From Litchfieldia alkalitelluris (GTDB taxonomy: Bacteria > Bacillota > Bacilli > Bacillales > Salisediminibacteriaceae), in contig NZ_KZ119600.1 in NCBI RefSeq assembly GCF_002153425.1, positions 3,213,920 to 3,277,919 on the forward strand: 64,000 nucleotides of DNA. Reading direction: 5' to 3'. A model generated the notes under the pieces. That model searched no databases, was not told the DNA's origin, and saw only the letters and a program-made list of their open reading frames with translations. Both the position numbers and the translations under genes were made by a program. This document shows, one piece after another, positions 1 to 8,605 of the stretch (the stretch's first letter is position 1; each line of letters opens with the position of its first letter).

Positions 1-2610
1 CTTTTCCCTTTGTTCAAGATAATCTTTTTCCTTTTCCCGTTCTGCAGCTATAACATTCTCAGGTGCTTTTGCAACGAAGCCTTCGTTAGACAGCTTTTTC
101 TGTACGCGTGTTACTTCCCCATCTAGACGCTTCAATTCACCTTCTAAACGCTTAATTTCTGCATCAAGATCAAGAAGGCCAGCTAACGGTAGGTATAGTT
201 CTACCCCAGATAAAATAGAGCTCATGGATTTTTCTGGTGCAGAAAGTCCAGTTTCCATTTTTAGTTCGCTTGGACGACAGAATCGTTGAATATAGGATTC
301 ACCTCGCTGTAACTGAGCTAAAACTTCATCAGAACCAGCATTCACATGTAGTGTAATCTCTTTACTCATTGGAACATTCAACTCTGCACGTGTATTCCTT
401 ACTGAACGAATGATTTCCTGAAGTAATTTCATATCCCTCACAGCTTGTGGATCCATTAACGACTCTTGTTTTTCCGGCCAAGCAGCAACTGTAATAGACT
501 CACCTTCGTGTGGTAGGTGCTGCCATACTTCTTCCGTAATAAATGGCATGAACGGATGTAGTAATCGCATCGTGTTATCAAGAACATAGGCTAAAACAGA
601 TCGTGTTGTATGCTTCGCTGCTTCATCTTCCCCGTTCAGTGGTAATTTCGCCATTTCAATATACCAGTCACAGAAGTCATCCCAGATGAAGTTGTATAGT
701 GCTCTTCCAACTTCTCCAAATTCATACGCATCAATGAATCGAGTCACGGTTTCGATCGTTTCCTGAAGTCGAGTCAGGATCCATTTGTCCGCAATTGTTT
801 TCTCACCTGATAAATCAATATCTTTGTACTCGAGTCCTTCCATATTCATCAAGGCAAAGCGTGATGCGTTCCAAATCTTGTTTCCGAAATTCCAATTCGC
901 TTCAACTTTTTCCCAATAAAATCTCAAGTCTTGACCAGGAGAGCTTCCCGTTGATAGGAAAAAGCGCAGGGCATCTGCTCCGTATTTATCAATTACATCC
1001 ATTGGATCTACACCGTTCCCAAGGGATTTACTCATTTTTCTACCTTCAGAATCACGAACTAAACCGTGAATTAATACGTCTTTAAACGGTCGCTCATCTG
1101 TAAACTGAAGTCCTTGGAAAATCATTCGGGCAACCCAGAAATAGATAATGTCATATCCCGTCACTAAAACATCTGTAGAGTAATAGCGTTTAAAGTCTGG
1201 CGCTTCCTCATTAGGCCATCCCATTGTAGAAAACGGCCATAGGGCAGAACTGAACCACGTATCTAGAACGTCTTCATCTTGCTCCCAATTTTCAATATCC
1301 TCTGGCTCTGTTCTTCCTACATATATTTCACCTGTTTCTTTATGGTACCAAGCAGGAATGCGATGTCCCCACCATAGTTGACGGGAAATACACCAGTCAC
1401 GGATATTTTCAATCCAGTGCATATACGTTTTCTCGAATCTATCAGGAACAAAATTTACTTTATTCTCAGCTTTCTGTAATTCAATTGCTTGCTCTGCTAA
1501 TGGCCCCATTTTTACAAACCACTGTGTCGAAAGATAAGGCTCGACTACTGCACCGCTACGCTCTGAATGGCCAACGCTGTGCATATGATCTTCAATCTTG
1601 AAAAGAACTCCTTGCTCTTGAAGATCCTTCACGATTTGTTTTCTACACTCAAAACGGTCTAAGCCTTTATATTGCCCAGCGTTCTCGTTCATTTTCCCTG
1701 CTTCGTCCATCACTAAGACGCGTTCTAGGTTATGGCGGTTACCGATTTCAAAGTCATTAGGGTCATGAGCAGGTGTTATTTTTACAGCACCTGAACCAAA
1801 GTCCATATCAACGTAATCATCAGCAACGATTTCGATTTCACGTCCTACGATTGGCAGCGTCACTGTTTTTCCAATTAAATGTTTGTAACGATCGTCTTTA
1901 GGGTGAACTGCAACAGCCGTATCCCCTAGCATCGTCTCTGGACGAGTAGTAGCTACTTCTATATGTCCACTGCCGTCTGTCAATGGGTACTTCATGTGGT
2001 AGAAAGCCCCTTGAACATCTTTATAAATAACTTCAATATCAGATAATGCTGTTTTTGTTTGTGGATCCCAGTTAATAATGTATTCCCCACGGTAAATGAG
2101 ATCGTCCTCGTAAAGTCGAACGAAAACCTCACGAACAGCTTTAGATAAGCCTTCATCAAGAGTAAATCTCTCTCGTGAATAATCTAAGGATAGTCCAAGC
2201 TTCGACCATTGCTGGCGGATAAAGTCAGCATATTCCCCTTTCCACTCCCAAGACTTCTCAAGGAATTTCTCACGACCAAGATCATGTCTTGATAACCCTT
2301 CTTCCTTTAACTTCCCTTCAACCTTCGCTTGTGTTGCAATACCAGCGTGGTCCATACCTGGTAGCCAAAGGGCATCATAGCCTTGCATTCGCTTTGTACG
2401 GATAAGGATATCTTGTAAAGTTGTATCCCATGCATGACCAAGATGTAGCTTACCTGTTACATTCGGAGGAGGGATTACAATTGTATAAGGCTTCTTCCCT
2501 TCTTCACCTGTTGCTTCAAAAAACTTTCCATTGATCCAGTATGGATACCATTTTGCTTCTGTCGCCTGTGGATCATACTTTGGCGGCATTGACATTTCGT
2601 TATTTTCCAT
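1..2610 (-). CDS. valS: Valyl-tRNA synthetase (3' end outside the window)
   Basis: Charges tRNA-Val with valine in the cytosol; class Ia aminoacyl-tRNA synthetase with an editing domain. The reading frame is open from the window edge, so about ten C-terminal residues are missing if the length matches the roughly 880 residues usual in Bacillus. The N-terminal part carries [16 protein letters not shown], where HLGH is the HIGH signature, and KMSKS lies near residue 525 (bases about 1028-1042). The C-terminal part is a lysine/glutamate-rich coiled coil typical of ValRS. The ATG at 2610 follows a strong GGAGGAA ribosome site at 2616-2622. It is the first gene after a T-box leader, so expression should respond to uncharged tRNA-Val. 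Confidence 0.97.
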   Translation of the reverse strand, partial: MENNEMSMPPKYDPQATEAKWYPYWINGKFFEATGEEGKKPYTIVIPPPNVTGKLHLGHAWDTTLQDILIRTKRMQGYDALWLPGMDHAGIATQAKVEGKLKEEGLSRHDLGREKFLEKSWEWKGEYADFIRQQWSKLGLSLDYSRERFTLDEGLSKAVREVFVRLYEDDLIYRGEYIINWDPQTKTALSDIEVIYKDVQGAFYHMKYPLTDGSGHIEVATTRPETMLGDTAVAVHPKDDRYKHLIGKTVTLPIVGREIEIVADDYVDMDFGSGAVKITPAHDPNDFEIGNRHNLERVLVMDEAGKMNENAGQYKGLDRFECRKQIVKDLQEQGVLFKIEDHMHSVGHSERSGAVVEPYLSTQWFVKMGPLAEQAIELQKAENKVNFVPDRFEKTYMHWIENIRDWCISRQLWWGHRIPAWYHKETGEIYVGRTEPEDIENWEQDEDVLDTWFSSALWPFSTMGWPNEEAPDFKRYYSTDVLVTGYDIIYFWVARMIFQGLQFTDERPFKDVLIHGLVRDSEGRKMSKSLGNGVDPMDVIDKYGADALRFFLSTGSSPGQDLRFYWEKVEANWNFGNKIWNASRFALMNMEGLEYKDIDLSGEKTIADKWILTRLQETIETVTRFIDAYEFGEVGRALYNFIWDDFCDWYIEMAKLPLNGEDEAAKHTTRSVLAYVLDNTMRLLHPFMPFITEEVWQHLPHEGESITVAAWPEKQESLMDPQAVRDMKLLQEIIRSVRNTRAELNVPMSKEITLHVNAGSDEVLAQLQRGESYIQRFCRPSELKMETGLSAPEKSMSSILSGVELYLPLAGLLDLDAEIKRLEGELKRLDGEVTRVQKKLSNEGFVAKAPENVIAAEREKEKDYLEQREK

Positions 2611-2624
2611 TTTTCTTCCTCCTT

Positions 2625-2657
2625 AAAATTGTTGGGGACCTGGTCCCCGACAATTTT
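2625..2657 (-). other. Strong palindromic hairpin just before the valS ribosome binding site
   Basis: Two 16-base arms (2625-2640 and 2642-2657) pair with one mismatch around a single central base; the core is GGGGACC/GGTCCCC. The hairpin lies between the T-box terminator and the valS ribosome site, ending only two bases from the latter. It could influence mRNA stability or ribosome access, or be an inserted palindromic repeat. A similar GGGGACAG-type palindrome lies near 41022-41048. Structure is seen directly; function is unknown. Confidence 0.6.
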
Positions 2658-2686
2658 GTGAACTATGATATTTTCTAAATAAATAT

Positions 2687-2719
2687 AAAAAACCCCCTAT
2701 CGTCAAAGGACGAAGGGAG
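2687..2719 (-). terminator. T-box-controlled intrinsic terminator of valS leader
   Basis: On the minus strand CCCTTCGTC pairs with GACGATAGGG and is followed by six T. It lies just after the T-box sequence, as expected for the terminator that competes with the T-box antiterminator. Confidence 0.88.
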
Positions 2720-3019
2720 TTGATTTCCTCGCGGTACCACCTTTGTTTATACACCAACAGCTGAATAATTGCCTTTTTCTAAAATGCAAAGACAAGAGTA
2801 AACCAGCATGATTCTTTGGTATATACACTCAGAGCCTTAACGGGGCTGATGCGACTTTCACTAATAAACTCCAAAAAGAGTACTTTCATGAAAGTAACTC
2901 AAGGGCGACCTTCCATCTTTACCTCCAAGAAAACCTTCCAGCATCGCATTCACGATAGTTTTCCTCTCTGATGGTTTCGAGATGTACTCTTCCCTGTCAA
3001 CGTTTAAGTTATATTTGTA
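2687..3019 (-). promoter_or_regulatory. T-box riboregulator leader of valS
   Basis: The minus strand at 2730-2743 reads AAGGTGGTACCGCG, the conserved T-box motif that binds the tRNA acceptor end. Upstream, Stem I landmarks are visible: an AGTA-type box near 2984-2988, an AGAGAG box near 2966-2971, and the specifier region AGGTCGCCCTTGAG. There GTC (2907-2909) fits a valine specifier codon. Uncharged tRNA-Val would stabilise the antiterminator and permit valS transcription. The specifier assignment is by pattern, not by folding calculation. Confidence 0.92.
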
Positions 3020-3025
3020 TTGGTT

Positions 3026-3054
3026 ATTTTACCCTTTCTTCGTTGAAGAATCAA
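3026..3054 (-). promoter_or_regulatory. Predicted sigma-A promoter for the valS leader
   Basis: On the minus strand TTGATT (3049-3054) and TAAAAT (3026-3031) are separated by 17 bases. This would start transcription near 3019, just ahead of the Stem I region of the T-box. Confidence 0.6.
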
Positions 3055-3136
3055 TAGATATTATCCTAACGTGTCAAAATTATCATGAATATCTACTTCT
3101 TGAAAATTTTACACTTAAAATTGCATCATTATAATT

Positions 3137-3186
3137 GAACTCGCTACAGGCTACGCGCTTTCCGTGGGCGGCTGGTGAGCCACCTC
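3137..3186. repeat. Partial dispersed Bacillaceae repeat (CGCTTTCC...GGGCGGCTGGTGAGCC type)
   Basis: The segment CGCTTTCCGTGGGCGGCTGG followed by TGAGCC matches the core of the longer repeat at 28857-28985 almost exactly. Only one side is present here. The rest of 3055-3453 shows no coding region or RNA that I recognise. Confidence 0.65.
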
Positions 3187-3453
3187 CAAATTCATTTACT
3201 TAATCCTCAGTATCTCCAATTCCTTTTAAGGATAAACTCACTTTATTTAGTACCAGCCAACTCTATGATAATAATCTCCAACCATTACCCATTAAATAAT
3301 AAACCACTGAGTAGATACGGTCCAACGGAGTGCAAAATAAATGATGAAATGGATTGAACTGAATTATGATCCTCCCATTAATATCCTCCCAATATAGAAC
3401 CCATTTTCGAATCATGCATATGATAGTGATATCAGTATTGAAGGGGGAATACG

Positions 3454-3654
3454 ATGAAATTCAAGCGACGGATGAGGAACTTTCGATGGCCACGGTGGTT
3501 TCAGCGAGGAATCGATGTTTTTTATCAATTACTCCTGCCATTAATTGTCTTTCAATTTATTCGTACTCTGTTATTGCCCACAACCTTCGATATGATTTTG
3601 TTAGGGATATTTGTACTCCTTTACCTATCCCAAGCTTTAGGCTGGTTCTCGTAG
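3454..3654 (+). CDS. Small membrane protein, 66 residues, unknown function
   Basis: Begins at an ATG behind a good ribosome site (GAAGGGGG, ending about seven bases upstream). The first 22 residues are strongly basic (KFKRR, RRFRWPRW-like composition). They are followed by one long or two short hydrophobic segments (about residues 24-45 and 46-62), so the protein probably sits in the membrane with its N terminus inside. It is followed by a hairpin terminator. I do not recognise the family. It lies alone on the plus strand between valS and the minus-strand spore cluster. Confidence 0.65.
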   Translation: MKFKRRMRNFRWPRWFQRGIDVFYQLLLPLIVFQFIRTLLLPTTFDMILLGIFVLLYLSQALGWFS

Positions 3655-3680
3655 TTCAATCAATGCCTTTAGCATAAATA

Positions 3681-3717
3681 ATGCTATCCCCATAACATGG
3701 AGATAGCATCACTTTTT
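3681..3717. terminator. Bidirectional terminator between the 66-residue gene and ysxE
   Basis: ATGCTATCCCC pairs with GGAGATAGCAT, followed by CACTTTTT on the plus strand and a T-rich stretch on the minus strand. The two flanking genes converge here. Confidence 0.6.
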
Positions 3718-4735
3718 AGCCATTATTTTGGTTCTTCGGAAAAATACTGTTCATAAATCTGTGAATACGATTCATGGTTAATATCTTTCTTTCCAACTGT
3801 GTTACCGCTTGAAACTCTGTCATTTTCCCGTCCTTTTTCATGTAAGTATCTACTGTCTGATAAATACTTTCAGGGAATGCCAAATAACTTATAAATAAAT
3901 GTTTCTCTTCTTCAGATAATGAAAATTGTTTTTCATATAGTTGAAGCCAGTGCCTTCCCTCATGCTCATCCCATGGTCTGGACTGGAAGAAATGACGGAA
4001 CATAAGTGCCAGGTCACGGGAAGGTGTATCCAAAACAGCTTTTTCAAAATTAAAGAGATATGCTGTTCCGTATTTATCAAAGCAAGCATGCTTTCTACTA
4101 GGTTTTCCATGACACAAGACACTTCTAAAGCTTTCCTTCTCTTTCGCCCCTTCAAACCAGGCTTTCAAATGTTGCTCTGCCTCGTTTGCCATGAATAAGG
4201 TTCTTTGAAAGTGGGTTAAAAGAGTCAACTCAAATGGAGAATAGTACTCATTCATCTCAATCTGATCTATATATCGCTCCATTTCAATTCTCCGAAGGCC
4301 CCATCTTTTTCTGAGGGCTTCATGAGAATCCTCTAGTACAGATTCAGAATAATCCTGTGTCCTTTCCGTTAAGCTATGAAGCTTTGCAATCTCTTCTGCC
4401 ATCACTTCTTCTGGTTCCACAGGGTATCGAAATTCTTTATGATCCTCGTACCAAGGCATCAAGTAAAAAACTTTGTCTCCATACCGTAATAGAAAGTCTC
4501 CATATTTCGTTGGAATAACTGGTATAACGTAATTAAAATTTATTCTCTCCAACCTTTTCATGACGTGGATGAACCAGTCTCCATCTTCTTCCGTCATTAA
4601 TGTTTCCTTTAGGGCATATTGGCCAGTTGAAGTATAGATTTTCTTTACTTTTCCATACGATTCAATTTTCTCTGGATAAAGGTCGTACTGAAAAAGTACG
4701 GAACCTATTGGCTTTTGCTGTATTTGGATTGTCAT
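3716..4735 (-). CDS. ysxE: Spore coat-associated kinase-fold protein, CotS/YsxE family
   Basis: Position (last gene of the spoVID cluster, beside valS) and sequence match YsxE, a spore-associated protein of the CotS/aminoglycoside-phosphotransferase-like family. The catalytic loop reads CHGKPSRKHACF where active kinases have HGDxxxxN, so the catalytic Asp is replaced by Lys. The metal-binding segment reads LFNFEKAVLDTPSRDLAL, with Asn where Asp is usual. This suggests a pseudokinase that acts structurally or by binding in the spore coat. The start overlaps the preceding gene's stop by four bases (ATGA), indicating translational coupling. Family membership is a judgement from motifs and synteny. 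Confidence 0.82.
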   Translation of the reverse strand: MTIQIQQKPIGSVLFQYDLYPEKIESYGKVKKIYTSTGQYALKETLMTEEDGDWFIHVMKRLERINFNYVIPVIPTKYGDFLLRYGDKVFYLMPWYEDHKEFRYPVEPEEVMAEEIAKLHSLTERTQDYSESVLEDSHEALRKRWGLRRIEMERYIDQIEMNEYYSPFELTLLTHFQRTLFMANEAEQHLKAWFEGAKEKESFRSVLCHGKPSRKHACFDKYGTAYLFNFEKAVLDTPSRDLALMFRHFFQSRPWDEHEGRHWLQLYEKQFSLSEEEKHLFISYLAFPESIYQTVDTYMKKDGKMTEFQAVTQLERKILTMNRIHRFMNSIFPKNQNNG

Positions 4736-5664
4736 ACAGTAGGCACCTTCTCTCTTGTGAGGTCAAACCACTCACTCAGTGCCTTAACAAGCTGGCGAGA
4801 TTCTTCCCATTGAAACGTTAGCTTTTCTTTTAAGACCTCCATTTGATTTGGATCATCTATCTTTTGTATTTGTTCTAGGAATAAAGTGAATTCCCAAGGT
4901 GTGAGACAGTCTGCTAGCAGATTCTTAAAATGATTTTTTTTAAGAGGAAAATGTTTATCTATTTCATACAAAAGTGTATATAAAGATTTTTTTCCGTACC
5001 TTTGTAACCATTGAGACAAAATGATTTGTAACGATCGATAACCTTTTTCAGGGCGCTCAGTACCATGCTGCCAATATAGTTTTTCAAAAACTATCTTTCC
5101 TTGATCTAAGGAAAAAATAGGCGATACAACAGGAATTAATGCAGTTGCTTCCTCCCCAAAGGATTCTTCACGTAAACGCTTTGCCTTTGAAAGACGTAAC
5201 AACGCCTCTTTCCTTAAACGCTCTATAAACGGTTGAATCTCCTCACTAAACCCTTGATTAATTGGATATTTCAGATGATTATTGATTCGATCCATATTAA
5301 CAGGATCATGATAATCACCAGGTTCCTCAATATTCAACGAAAAGTATTGGCCAATAAACTTACCAAATTCTCCTTCCCTATCCTTATAAGGAAACAGGCT
5401 GGTTACATTATCATGTAACGTAAGCCAGCCCTCGTCAGTCAATATCATTCTTTCTCCATTCAAGGTTTGAATCATACGGTTTGTTAAATAGCCCGTTTTA
5501 TCTGCCAGATGGTCACGCCATTTTATATGCCATAAGACTTGATCTTGATCAGCCCAATAGGAAATACGCTTCAACCCTTTTTCTGTTTTTAATACTTCCC
5601 CTTCTACTTCCCAATCTGCATGTTTAAAGCCATAGCTTTGTACGAGAGTTGATAAACTAATCAT
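4732..5664 (-). CDS. Uncharacterised protein between spoVID and ysxE, possibly kinase-fold spore protein
   Basis: Encodes 310 residues with a strong AGGAGGGAGGAAGG-type ribosome site, 15 bases after spoVID and overlapping ysxE by four bases. It is therefore the middle gene of a three-gene spore operon. The N-terminal part (GEVLKTEKGLKRISYWADQD) resembles the beta-rich start of CotS-like kinase folds, and the middle has a basic helical stretch (KEALLRLSKAKRLREE). No HGD or DFG-like motif is visible. I cannot name the family. A degenerate second copy of the CotS/YsxE type is possible, and a spore coat or spore assembly role is inferred from context only. Confidence 0.75.
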   Translation of the reverse strand: MISLSTLVQSYGFKHADWEVEGEVLKTEKGLKRISYWADQDQVLWHIKWRDHLADKTGYLTNRMIQTLNGERMILTDEGWLTLHDNVTSLFPYKDREGEFGKFIGQYFSLNIEEPGDYHDPVNMDRINNHLKYPINQGFSEEIQPFIERLRKEALLRLSKAKRLREESFGEEATALIPVVSPIFSLDQGKIVFEKLYWQHGTERPEKGYRSLQIILSQWLQRYGKKSLYTLLYEIDKHFPLKKNHFKNLLADCLTPWEFTLFLEQIQKIDDPNQMEVLKEKLTFQWEESRQLVKALSEWFDLTREKVPTV

Positions 5665-5679
5665 CCTTCCTCCCTCCTA

Positions 5680-6948
5680 TCAAGAGTCGGATGTTTCGGA
5701 TGAGACAGTTGCCTTCACTGGAATATATAAAATTTCTCCCTCTGAAACACGGTCTTCATTTAATCTATTCATCCTTACTAATTGACTAACTTGTAGTTTA
5801 TATCTTTCTGCAATCATTTCGAGAGTTTCTCCATCTTGTACGATGCACATTTTAAGCTTTGAAAACTCTTCTTCCCCTTTTGTTAACATTTTCGTTAAGT
5901 AGAGGGCGTTTTCTTCCTTTCTAGGCTGTACTTCAGCTGCTTCTGAGCCGTTCTCCTCCCCTTCTCCTGCTGGACGATCGTCATCAACAGAAGATACATT
6001 TGGATTAGAAGCAAACTTTACTGTTGGAGTAGTAGATTCCACCCTTTCCTCACCTTCGTCACTAGTTACAGCGTCCACTACTTCTACAGGAGTAGGTTCT
6101 TCTTGATTAGAAGTCTCACCTCTAGCTGGTTCGACCTCCACTGGTTCCTCTGATGTAGTATCTTGCTCGATATTTGGCTCAGCTTCGGCTTCTACTTCTC
6201 CAAACTCTTGTCCTTGATATCTTGATTCTCCATCGTCCACATTTTCTAGTACGTAATCCTCTTCATTTGGTTCCTCTTCTGCTGGTCTCACAGCTTCAAA
6301 ATGGAAGCTTCTCTCATCGTCCTCTTGCTCAGGTTGAAAGGACTCTACTGGTTCCTCATTTACATTGGGTTCTTCATATTGGAATTCATTATAGCTCACT
6401 CTAGAATCTTCGAATTGTTCAGGCTCTGGTGTTGATTGCTCCTGATTCACACTTCTTTCAAATGATTCTTCATATGAATCATTTCGTGCTTCTGAGAATG
6501 AGTAACTACTTTGATCACTTTTAATCCCACTTACTGATACATTTGCTTCGAGCTCAATGCACCCCTTACCTGGTAGCTCATAATCAAATTCGTCTACAGT
6601 GACAAATAAATTGTCTAGATTATCAATTCTCTCCTTAGGTATAGTCACATCTAACGGAAAGGAATGACGAATTAATCCTACCCCGTCATCCGACATAGAC
6701 ACTTCCTCCACGGATCGGAAGGAAACTTGATCTGCGAAAGTTCCTGAATCATTTTCCTCAGCCTCTTTCGGACGGTATTCTCCATACAATTGGAGGTTAC
6801 CCCTAACAAAAACTTGATCTCCTTCTTCTTGGATACTAATATCCGGTTCCAATACTAATGATAAGAGTTCGTCAATCTCGCTACCACGATTTAACCAAAC
6901 TGATTCTTTGATGGAAAAAGACAATGATGATGGTTGTTCATACGTCAA
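5680..6948 (-). CDS. spoVID: Stage VI sporulation protein D (spore coat assembly)
   Basis: SpoVID encases the forespore with coat layers and binds SafA in the mother cell. The N-terminal region (about residues 1-135, with SIKESVWLNRGSEIDELLSL and LEPDISIQEEGD) matches the SpoVID N domain. The middle (about 140-345) is a long Glu/Pro/Ser-rich acidic linker, and the last 60 residues form a LysM domain (IVQDGETLEMIAERYKLQVS). It starts with TTG, seven bases after AAAGGGGG. First gene of the spoVID / unknown / ysxE operon. Confidence 0.93.
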   Translation of the reverse strand: MTYEQPSSLSFSIKESVWLNRGSEIDELLSLVLEPDISIQEEGDQVFVRGNLQLYGEYRPKEAEENDSGTFADQVSFRSVEEVSMSDDGVGLIRHSFPLDVTIPKERIDNLDNLFVTVDEFDYELPGKGCIELEANVSVSGIKSDQSSYSFSEARNDSYEESFERSVNQEQSTPEPEQFEDSRVSYNEFQYEEPNVNEEPVESFQPEQEDDERSFHFEAVRPAEEEPNEEDYVLENVDDGESRYQGQEFGEVEAEAEPNIEQDTTSEEPVEVEPARGETSNQEEPTPVEVVDAVTSDEGEERVESTTPTVKFASNPNVSSVDDDRPAGEGEENGSEAAEVQPRKEENALYLTKMLTKGEEEFSKLKMCIVQDGETLEMIAERYKLQVSQLVRMNRLNEDRVSEGEILYIPVKATVSSETSDS

Positions 6949-7205
6949 CGTAATTCCCCCTTTATAATAAACTGCTTGTCACTAAGCTGTTCTTGATGTC
7001 AATTCCACTTTCCAAAATAGTGTTCATACGTTACACTTCTATGTTCTATCACTATGAAATATGCATGATTCCTGTGGGAAGGAACAATCACTTGCTATTA
7101 AAACTAGAAGAGTTTTCATCATATCAATAAATTAATTGTCACTTTTCCATTTTTTATTCGTTAGTAAGGTAGGATAAGTAATATATAAAGTTGGAGGAAT
7201 TTATA

Positions 7206-7718
7206 TTGGATCAGACTCACCAGAAAAAATTAATCCAAGATTGGTATAAGAAACATAGCAATGATGTTTATAAATTTATCTTTTATTTTATTTATGATAA
7301 AGAACAGGCAAAAGATATCATGCAGGATACATTTATCAAAGCATACAACAATCTCGAAACCTTTAATGGTGAAAACCCTAAAAGTTGGTTATACAAAATT
7401 GCAAGGAATTTAGCCATTGACTATATGAGAAGAAATAAATTAAAAGCTTATTTAACTCCTACTATTTCAAAATCATTAAGCTCTACGCCTGAAGAGTCAT
7501 TTTCACTAAATGAACAGGAAAAAGAACTATATCGTGCTTTAGAAAAATTAAAACGCCCATACAGAGAAGTGATTATTTTAAGAAAAATCAAGGAACTCTC
7601 TATTATGGAAACTGCACAAATTTTAGGGTGGAGTGAGAGTAAAGTAAAAACGAATTTATCTAGAGGACTAAATCATTTAAAGAATCAACTAGAAAAGGAG
7701 GGATTCCGATATGAGTGA
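7206..7718 (+). CDS. ECF-type RNA polymerase sigma factor
   Basis: A 170-residue sigma-70 family protein with only regions 2 and 4. Region 2 has DIMQDTFIKAYNNLETF and SWLYKIARNLAIDYMRR (about residues 38-80). Region 4 has RPYREVIILRKIKELSIMET and AQILGWSESKVKTNLSRGL (about 115-155), a helix-turn-helix. An upstream in-frame TTG at 7191 lies inside the ribosome site, so TTG at 7206, eight bases after GGAGG, is the better start. It overlaps the next gene by eight bases, which is typical of sigma/anti-sigma pairs. AT-rich and oriented against its neighbours, it looks like an insertion between spoVID and hemL. Confidence 0.9.
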   Translation: MDQTHQKKLIQDWYKKHSNDVYKFIFYFIYDKEQAKDIMQDTFIKAYNNLETFNGENPKSWLYKIARNLAIDYMRRNKLKAYLTPTISKSLSSTPEESFSLNEQEKELYRALEKLKRPYREVIILRKIKELSIMETAQILGWSESKVKTNLSRGLNHLKNQLEKEGFRYE

Positions 7719-8286
7719 ATTAAAAAGAATGGAAAGTAGTTTACAATCTATGGATAAAAAATTTGATCTTACAGAAAGGGATAAAAATGAATTATATTTA
7801 CAATTTAATAACAAGTTAAATACTTCGAAAAGACCAGCCTATAAAAAATACAAATATTATTTAGCAGCAACAGCCGCTAGCATCATATTTATTATTTTAA
7901 CGTTACCTAGTATCCTTTCGTTTTTAGATACTAGTAGTTCACATCTTTCTAATTCTGCAACATCCATAACTGAAAAAGAAGTTGAAAATATTGTAATAAA
8001 ATATTTAACTGCAATGGAAGAAAAGGATATTGAAACGATGGTCAAATATACAGATGACATTAGATTCCCAGACAAAAGTATACAAGAAGAACAATATAAA
8101 GATATGCTCCCACAAGAAGTTACTGATACTGAAATAATAGATTTAACCATGGTTAATAATAATGAATTCGAAGTAATAATAGAACTAGTTGCTAATGATT
8201 TTTTAGAACGTAGAACCTTTCCAGTATTAAAGAAAGATGGAGAATGGAGAATAATTGTTGGGCAAGATTTAGACCTTGCCCCATGA
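7711..8286 (+). CDS. Membrane protein with external domain, putative anti-sigma factor
   Basis: 191 residues: a charged N-terminal part of about 50 residues without a clear zinc-binding HxxxCxxC motif, one transmembrane segment (about 52-71), then an extracytoplasmic domain of about 115 residues. That domain contains VENIVIKYLTAMEEKDIETM and ends GEWRIIVGQDLDL, resembling NTF2/DUF4878-like lipoprotein domains. The overlap with the ECF sigma gene and the cytoplasm-TM-outside layout suggest an anti-sigma factor. Without a recognisable anti-sigma domain this is inference. Confidence 0.8.
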   Translation: MSELKRMESSLQSMDKKFDLTERDKNELYLQFNNKLNTSKRPAYKKYKYYLAATAASIIFIILTLPSILSFLDTSSSHLSNSATSITEKEVENIVIKYLTAMEEKDIETMVKYTDDIRFPDKSIQEEQYKDMLPQEVTDTEIIDLTMVNNNEFEVIIELVANDFLERRTFPVLKKDGEWRIIVGQDLDLAP

Positions 8287-8346
8287 TCATTGGATATAGA
8301 TGATATCATTAATAATAATTTTGATCTTGTAAGCTTACCAGCGGCC

Positions 8347-8412
8347 CGCGGCAAAGAAGACACAGCGAAGAATGAGCTGATGTCGCACTTGTACCTTGCG
8401 TGAAAGGGAAGT
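8347..8412. repeat. Dispersed repeat, copy A
   Basis: Shares most positions with 25863-25929, including AAAGAAGACAC, CGAAGAATGAGC, TGTCGCACTTGTAC and TTGCGTGAAA in the same order. Both copies lie in the gap after an accessory gene. The rest of 8287-8507 shows nothing else recognisable. Confidence 0.7.
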
Positions 8413-8507
8413 AGATGGAGGTCATATCAACACCTACTATTACGGATTCAGGTTTGCTACATACGAAGTACGAAGTTTTCTCCTTTCATTGAGTGACCAA
8501 AAATCCT

Positions 8508-8551
8508 CAAAAAAATTACTAGTCCAATCAGCTATCTTTTTGGACTAGTAA
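8508..8551 (-). terminator. Intrinsic terminator of the hem operon
   Basis: A perfect 12-base stem, TTACTAGTCCAA (8516-8527) against TTGGACTAGTAA (8540-8551), followed on the minus strand by seven T. It lies about 50 bases after the hemL stop. Confidence 0.9.
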
Positions 8552-8605
8552 TAATTACATCTATATTTGTCTTTTTCTCTCTACGAACGGAACTACTTAC
8601 TTTAT

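Noticed and set aside
3366-3677. Plus-strand frame of 103 codons near valS
   Set aside because: Overlaps the better supported 66-residue gene in another frame and lacks a ribosome site.
7857-8363. Minus-strand frame of 168 codons
   Set aside because: Lies antisense to the membrane partner of the sigma factor, without ribosome site or recognisable protein features.
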